Origin: Branchiostoma floridae
Taxonomy: Eukaryota; Chordata; Leptocardii; Amphioxiformes; Branchiostomatidae
NCBI RefSeq assembly: GCF_000003815.2
Contig: NC_049988.1
Span: 17,847,908-17,911,907, forward strand
Length of the DNA: 64,000 nt
Direction: 5' to 3'
The first letter of the stretch is position 1; each line of letters begins with the position of its first letter. Made by a program: the position numbers and the translations under genes. The notes below the pieces were generated by a model. The model saw nothing but the letters and a program-made list of their open reading frames with translations. It was not told the origin of the DNA and searched no databases. Positions 57,930 to 64,000 of this stretch are shown piece after piece.

Positions 57930-58170
57930 TGGTGGCTTTGGTGTGGCGCAACTTGTAGAGCACTTGGCTCGGAATCAAAAGGTCCCGAGTTCGATACCCA
58001 CCATGCCCTGACATTGTTCCCTTGGGAAAGACACTTTACACGACTTTCCCTGGCGGTGGAATGACGCCCACCAAGTCTCTTCGTCTTTGTGCCAAAAGCA
58101 TATTACGGGTTTGGTGCCTCAATGTGCCAACATCTGCACATTGACATCAACCAAGAACCGTTATTTTTTT
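57930..58170 (+). mobile_element. tRNA-derived SINE in intron 1 of paralogue 2
   Basis: A-box-like tggcgcaacttg at 57943-57954 and B-box-like gagttcgatacc at 57987-57998, then cccttgggaaagacacttta and cgactttccctggcggtgga. Position and sequence match the SINE at 52147-52390, so it was probably present before the gene duplication. Confidence 0.65.
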
Positions 58171-58292
58171 TTTCAAATTGTACGGGGGAAATTCCCATTG
58201 CTTTTTTTCGACGAAGTACGATGACCAATGACCAAGACTTTACGCCCTGTCTTTAAGTACTGAAACTTTGGTCCTGAGGCAGTGTCGCTAAC

Positions 58293-58358
58293 CACATTAA
58301 CGGCCTCATCACATTAACGGCCTCATCACATTAACCATATTGTTAATGTGATGAGGCC
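58293..58358. repeat. 17 bp tandem repeat and perfect hairpin in intron 1 of paralogue 2
   Basis: The unit cacattaacggcctcat is repeated two and a half times (58293-58335). The last copy forms a perfect 17 bp stem (ggcctcatcacattaac / gttaatgtgatgaggcc) around a 6 nt loop at 58319-58358. Paralogue 1 has only one arm (gttaatgtgatagggcc near 52554). Confidence 0.85.
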
Positions 58359-58605
58359 GGCGAATAGTGATAACTTTGAGTCAATGTCGTAAACGTTTGT
58401 TATACTCGCCAAGTGATTATACCCCCCACAAATTGAATGAATCCCAGGTTTAGATAGAAACACTCTATTAACTACAATCAACTTTCGCAAAAAAAGACTC
58501 AGTTTTACTACGTTTACTTATAAAAACAAAGGAAAGAATTCAAACGCTATACTTACTGTTTTACCAGGGTAGTTGAGCAAGAACACCAAGACAAGTAACT
58601 CTCAC

Positions 58606-58769
58606 CGTTAGATGTACGAGTGGATGGGACGACGTAAAGCGTCTGGCGGTTATATAGAACTCCACGGACATGACGCAGCTGTGATATGGAGCGGATGTCA
58701 CACGACCTTGGGCAAACTTTCCGTACCCACCCCTCCTATACGCGGCAGTCAAACCTCCCGTATCCGTAA
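58606..58769 (-). promoter_or_regulatory. TATA promoter, non-coding exon 1 and conserved block, paralogue 2
   Basis: TATATAA on the minus strand (58656-58650) lies about 30 nt upstream of a non-coding exon ending ACATCTAACG before GTGAGA at 58606. That exon is spliced to 57881, three bases before the ATG. The block 58730-58769 is identical over 40 bp to 52939-52978, while flanking sequence has changed (the adjacent copy reads GGGTACGG instead of CGGATACGG). The CAGCTG E-box is kept; the TGACCTTGA of paralogue 1 is not. Confidence 0.7.
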
Positions 58770-59559
58770 AAAGGCGACGATTTCATAGATAGGGTGATTG
58801 CTTTGTCGTATCACCTGATATCCGTTGTAAGGTCTCGTTCGATATTTCAAATATGTGTTGTACGTTGCTATTTTTCAAAGCCTCTTACTATTACATGAAG
58901 TAACATGACATGCGCAACGATGTTCTAAGAAATTTTACTGAAAGGCAATCAACGAAAGTTTGAGATGAATAATTCCGGAAACACAAGTGCCTTCGTTTTT
59001 CTGAAATCGTCTTACCTGAACTTCACATGTGGCAAAGTAAATCGACGGAAGTCGGAGGAAAACTTTGTCTTTGGAATTAACCTGGTTTCTGTCCCAGCCA
59101 TAAAGTCGCCTCTGGCAAATATTTCATAAAGTACTCCACGAGATGGTAGACTATTTATTGTATCTGTATATGTATCTATATAGCCGGTATAACAGCCATT
59201 CGGCGTAACACACCAGCTTCGCAGGCTCGCGGCGCGGCAGCAGCTGGTTATATTACACTGAACGACCAGTCACACCTAACTTTTGCACATCTACCTGCAA
59301 GCGTTCTTTAAAGCTATCCAGAGAAGGTGCCCCTACTGTATGTGCTTGGTGATAACAAATTCCACTCTACGATAGTTCTGGGAAAATACGAATTTTTAAA
59401 CACATCAACCATAGGTTAGTAACTGATAACTGGTATTTGAAGTCATGGCTGTTTCTTGTTCTTTTTTGAGCTGGAAATTTTGTTAATGGATTTTTGTTAT
59501 GGATATTTAATACTGGGCATAATGATTTGCCTTTAAGTTATTAATATTATTGATTTTTG

Positions 59560-59927
59560 TAGACTCAAAAGTTGGCATCCCATCCTGACCTACAAAATCT
59601 CCAGGGCCATTTTGAAACAACACAAGTCTCGTATGCTCTCGTGAGATTTCTACCGCATGATCACATGACCCGACCGAGTTTGTCGAGCTTTGTGCATGAC
59701 CTCTGTCACGAGCAGGTCACAGTGTCGAGGAATGGCGGGAAACGGTGCCAATACAAATACACTGATACATTTAAACAGATACACATTACTAGACTTACTA
59801 AATTGCTAGGATGCTACAGCTTGCAGGACCGCAACGCAATTGCATTGAGCGATTACCATTTGATACTATCTTGATTGTTGGCCTTATGCTGGGGTCACAT
59901 TTCCAACCCGGGGCCCGGCCGGGCTGT
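59560..59927 (-). repeat. Inverted repeat copy, right of paralogue 2
   Basis: Reverse complement of 53788-54145. Its end, catttccaacccggggcccg followed by gccgggct, matches the core of the palindromic element at 49746-49939, so these copies probably belong to a dispersed element family. Confidence 0.8.
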
Positions 59928-60409
59928 CACAAGTTTCAAAGCAATGTCAAAAGATGAAAAAAAGTTTGTCATCAGCACGTACAAGCTGTACTACATATCT
60001 CTAATGTTGTGTACATGTCCATAGACACTTGTGGGTTCGAATGACCGAGTAGCTTACTCCCCAAGCAGAGGTTGAAGGCCACGAATGCGCAGCGTAGCTG
60101 CGCGGGGGGAGAGCACGAGAGGGGGGTTTCCCCCCCTCTCTTTGGGGGGGTTTGGGGGGCCTCCCCCGAGAACTTTTTAAAATAAAGAGGCTCTCTGGTG
60201 CATTTTAGAGCCATTTCTGTGCAAAAATAACCAACAAATCAACACTGACTTTTAGGGCTGAACAAATATAATAAACGAAAGAACACTGATTTTTATAGCA
60301 ATCTCACATTCAACAATCATATTTTTGGCATGGGGGAACGGCCATCGAAACATGTCTTGAGCCGGGGGGAGGGCCATTGAAAAAAAAATGCCTATTAAAA
60401 CGGGGCCTT

Positions 60410-60870
60410 AAAAATACAAGCAAAATGTGCCCCTAAAACGCAGGAAATGAAGTTTCAGATGGTCAAGATTTCAATTTTTCTCTGGACGTGCCTGGCGACG
60501 GCTTGCGCCTCCGGCGCCCACGACGCTCTGGCGCTCGTCGCCATCAAAAATCTTTTCCCCTGACAGAAATGTCATTACATTTAGCATAGTCTACCAGCAA
60601 AGTTTATCCCTCAAAGTGCAGAAAATCCTGTTTCAGAGGGTTCAAATTTCAACATTTTTCTCCAGATCTACCTTGCGACGGCTCGTGCGCTCAAAGTTGT
60701 GAAAATACGTTGGGGGCGTCGTCGCCCTCAATAATATAAGCTAAAAACCCTACTAGAAAGGCTATTAAACTTAGCTTAGTCTGCCAGCAAATTTGTCCAT
60801 CAAAAGTTAGGAAAGATCGTTTCAGATAGTCAAGATTTCAAAATTTTTCCGGGAGAGCATGCCACCGGAC
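60410..60870 (+). repeat. About three degenerate copies of a 190 bp repeat
   Basis: Recurring phrases are caggaaatgaagtttcagat / cagaaaatcctgtttcagag / aggaaagatcgtttcagata, and gcttagtctgccagcaaatt / gcatagtctaccagcaaagt. One copy has a striking gcgacggcttgcgcctccgg segment. The family also occurs at 57265-57660. Confidence 0.65.
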
Positions 60871-61997
60871 CCCCTAGGATTACGTCAATATAGTTCACCC
60901 TCCCCATAAGAAATTTGCTGCAGCCGCCTCTGTCGTGTAATTCCATGTTCGCACGAAGTTTACGAAGCCTAAAATTGGTATCAATATCAATCCTGTGTGC
61001 ATCGGTTCTTTGTAAACGGAATGGTTCACGGACGGCAACGGGATGAAACATTATTTACGATGTTTACTTTCGTGACGGCGGGCTCTCTGCTGCGTGCATA
61101 TATGACGCAATCATGCATATGATGGCGAGAAAATTTTTCGGCAAGTTTGTTGGTTGGCCGAAATAACTCCCGTTTTGGAATGATTACAGCAGTATTGCAG
61201 CGGTTTTCGTCACGATATCACTAAAATGTACCCAAGTCTCTTCCAAGTAGAACATTAATTTAGTTTCTTTTGTGTAAATATCGTACATGTGTAGTGGAAA
61301 AGATCGCCGTTTTTTTTTTTACCTGACCCATTTTGCATCAGCCCTCCCCCCGGTAAATATCGTCAAGTCCCTTAGCGGAGACATATCGTAAGTTTGACAC
61401 ATTTTTACTCCTGACATTTACCGTCACAGTATGAATGAATGAATGTTTAACATGTATTGTATCCTGCGTCGCTCAGTCCACATGGGCTAATAGGGCATCA
61501 AAATAGCAAATATAATAACAATATTAGAGTCAGATGGAACATAAGCGAGGTCCGAAGGAGGGCGGGAGTATTGCCAACGTCCTGGTTACGAAACATTCTG
61601 GCTATGCCCGCAAAGACCGACACAATGAGGAAGTAAAAGCGGGAGGAGTGCGCCTTGGTATTGTTGGTTAGCGGCTTGGTATTGTCGCCGCTTCGCTGAA
61701 ACTTTCGCTGATTTTCTGGATTTATTTGTGGAATTTCTTTTTTTTTTGTGGTCCAGCCGAATTTTTTTTGGGGTCCAGCCAAAGGGGGGGCGCGCGCCGG
61801 GTGCGCCCCCCCTAAATCCGCGCATGGTTAGCTGACAGTAAAAGGCGGCATATAAAAAATGGCAAGATTTTCCCCCCATCAACCTCTGCATGCTTGAGGA
61901 GTTGAGCTCGAATATACGTAGTTAGGCTGGCGGACACAAGATTAAAGGCCTTTGATTCGATTCCTAACTCCACCCTGGTCTAAAATGTCTGACGTCA

Positions 61998-62032
61998 GTG
62001 TGTGTGTGTGTGTGTGTGTTGGGGGGGGGGGG
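61998..62032. repeat. GT microsatellite followed by poly-G
   Basis: (gt)n followed by a run of G. It is the reverse-complement type of the poly-C/CA composites at 38.6 and 39.9 kb. Confidence 0.95.
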
Positions 62033-62336
62033 CGGAAGATGCAGATCTCCGCCTTGTATTAATTCCCTAGGCACAGTGGATATTAATCAACTGATTCTAC
62101 GGGCTCACATAGTCCATCATGTCCGAAGATGACTGTCAGAGTGTACTCAAAACGCTTAAGGGATTTTTCCTCATAAGACGTCCTTTCACATAAGTACAAT
62201 ATGACCTGGTCTAGTCCTCGGATAATCCTAAATCGGGACTATACAAACATACACAATGCCATAAACACGTCAGCCTAGCCCTCACTAGACATAGGTGATG
62301 TAGGAAAACAAAGAGGCATTATCAGATCCGAGTTAC

Positions 62337-62342
62337 TTTATT
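62337..62342 (-). terminator. Polyadenylation signal AATAAA, paralogue 3
   Basis: AATAAA on the minus strand about 116 nt past the stop, in sequence conserved with paralogue 2. Confidence 0.6.
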
Positions 62343-62457
62343 TCGGATAACGGCGAAAGAAATGTCCTTGACCTACAAAAACACCATTGAGTTTGCGGCT
62401 AAGCAGTGTCTTAGATGTACTTCAGTCGGTAGGAACCTTCTCTACGAGCCCTCGTGT

Positions 62458-64000
62458 TTAGGCGGTGGTGTCGGCGCCGAAGGTCTCGCTGAAGTGGTTG
62501 GTGACGGAGTCGATGATGGTGTTGGCGTCATCGATGTAGGGCTGGGCAACACTAGTCAGGGAGTCTGTATTTTTATAAAAATGGGGAAAAGAATGACAAT
62601 ATGCGCTAAATGATCATTAAAATTAACTGACCATGGTGTTCTGCTCAGCGTTGTCCACAACGTCAAAGAAGACTAAGGGATAAGTGAGGCTTGACATTAT
62701 CCATACAGGTACTGCTGAAAGAAAACTGACGATTGGTCTCAATTTGATACAATGAAGACAAGAAAATCGCAGAGTCTGGTAATATATCTGTACCAGTACA
62801 ATTATGAATGTACGCTGATATAGGATAATCAAAATTACAAACTCAAAAGAGATGCTTACAATCCATAACCGTCAATACATGTAGCTAAACTTACTGATGG
62901 TGTCGTTGACGGTGGTGCTGAGGTTGTTGATGAGGGTTGTGCCATGTTCGACCACCTGGGAGCCCACAGCGGTGGCGGCATCAACGAGCTACAAAGAAAA
63001 CACACCGATGGTTACTGAAATGTTGAGATAAGCTAGTATGTTAGGTTTTCAAAAATGGCAAAAATTCCCAAAATACACAATTATCAAGTGATGTACACCA
63101 CATGTGTAAATAGAGCCCTGTGGCCACATACCGTACGCAACGTCATACCAAAGCAAATTTCAGATTGGCATAAGAGCCCAAACTAATTATTATGTCTAAT
63201 CTGAAAATGGTAAAAATCCCAAAAATCAACAATTTAAGTAATCTGTGCCTAAAGAGAAAATGAAGTACTGTTGGCACATGTCCTAAACACCTTCATGCCA
63301 AATTTCACGTAATTTGGTTTTAATACAAGAGCATAGGAGCAAAAAATATACTTTTTTAGTTAAAAATGGCTAAAAATCTCCGAATAGCTAATTTTTAAAG
63401 TGATCGATGAAGAAAGTGGTGATATGTTCACCTGCTTATATGTCCAATGCACCTATGTTCCGAATTTCAGGTCATTAGGTTGTAATACAAGGGCATATGA
63501 GCCAAAAACATACATTTTTTGTCAAAGATGACCGAAAAAGAAGCATATTCGTCAAGTATCGCCCTGTAAATTGAAGAGCTAATGTCTATTGTCTGGCGGC
63601 TGACCTGGTTGAAAGCAAGGGCGGCCTGGTCGACGACGGGCTGGAAGATGGTGGACACACCGGCAGCAAGGTCATCGAAGAAGCCACGGGACTGAAAAGA
63701 TTAATTAAAACATGAAATAAAGACATGAAAGCACATGCTACATAGATCTCTGACCGTTTGCAAAACTTACGGTTTTATCCAGTGGATTGGGTAACTTTTG
63801 TATTTTGTAAATATCTAATGCAAATTTTATGTGCATTTCTGTTCTAAAACATCTCACTACAAACTATACACTGAAAGATTGTATCATCTTGCGTGATTCT
63901 TGGTCCAGAAGTACGATACTTCTTGTGCAATCATTGGTCTGTCCATCCGTAGTGACACAAGCGTGGGGAACTCACCATCTTCTTGGCAGCAACAGCCTTC
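62458..64000 (-). CDS. Secreted helical protein, paralogue 3 (3' part, runs off window)
   Basis: Exons seen are >64000-63976 (end of the Lys-rich exon, KAVAAKKM), 63691-63605 (SRGFFDDLAAGVSTIFQPVV), 62988-62895 (LVDAATAVGSQVVEHGTTLI) and 62564-62458 with TAA at 62460-62458 (ending FGADTTA). Lengths 87, 94 and 107 bp and the phases equal those of paralogues 1 and 2. The Lys-rich exon resembles paralogue 2 rather than 1. All visible splice sites are intact, so the gene looks functional. The signal peptide and promoter lie outside the window. Confidence 0.85.
63030..63560. repeat. Degenerate AT-rich tandem repeat in an intron of paralogue 3
   Basis: About three units of roughly 165 bp share phrases such as aaaaatggctaaaaatctcc / aaaatggcaaaaattcccaa, gttccgaatttcaggtcatt / tgccaaatttcacgtaattt and aatacaagggcatatgagcc / aatacaagagcataggagc. 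Confidence 0.6.

Larger units (their letters stand above)
58770..62336. other. Spacer between paralogue 2 promoter and paralogue 3 3' end
   Basis: Up to about 58930 it resembles the sequence upstream of paralogue 1. It then holds the inverted copy at 59560-59927, a G/C-run tract (60100-60175), a tandem repeat (60410-60870), another repeat end rich in ggggtccagcc and gcgcgcgccgggtgcgcccc (61745-61830), a tRNA-like fragment (61920-61975, with gattcgattcctaact) and a GT microsatellite. No gene is supported. Confidence 0.45.

Overview
The window looks like metazoan genomic DNA. It has introns with GT/AG borders, tRNA-derived SINEs, a CR1/L2-like LINE relic, several TIR elements and many microsatellites. 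My best guess is amphioxus (Branchiostoma) or another marine deuterostome, judged from the EGF/SEA mucin architecture and the repeat style; I could not test this. Both main loci lie on the minus strand.

Positions 1-38793 hold what reads as one giant mucin gene that leaves the window at position 1. A short signal-peptide or signal-anchor exon (38685-38793) is followed by an 11.5 kb intron. Next come a 5.7 kb Ser/Thr-rich exon (21399-27134), a complete EGF-like exon (20662-20769), a SEA domain split over two exons (20243-20355 and 19572-19782), a second cysteine-rich EGF-like region (18933-19002 and 18790-18824), and a second mucin exon (from about 17877 down to 1). That last exon is more than 20 near-identical copies of an 879 bp (293 residue) unit. 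All proposed splice phases agree, which is the main reason to join the pieces. One unit carries a 1 bp insertion (9211-9213) that breaks the frame.

The 11.5 kb intron and the intergenic DNA up to 48 kb are repeat-dominated. They contain a 1641 bp transposon with 33 bp terminal inverted repeats full of GGGGCCCC palindromes and a 9 bp target duplication, a frameshifted LINE 3' end, SINEs, a Tigger-like MITE with TA duplication, a 190 bp tandem triplication, and four weak plus-strand exon candidates. No confident gene is seen between 38.8 and 48.2 kb.

Positions 48189-64000 hold three tandem paralogues of a small secreted, cysteine-free, probably helical protein: gene 1 (254 aa), gene 2 (262 aa) and gene 3 (3' part only). 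Genes 1 and 2 each have a TATA promoter, a non-coding first exon and six coding exons with matching phases. Coding exons are conserved almost residue for residue in places. Both share a polybasic KKKR/KRKR site, a 40 bp identical promoter block and the same SINE in intron 1. I do not recognise the family. Introns and spacers have diverged through insertions, including inverted 360 bp repeats on either side of gene 2.

The two loci may both serve secretion or epithelial surfaces, but nothing in the sequence shows that they work together.
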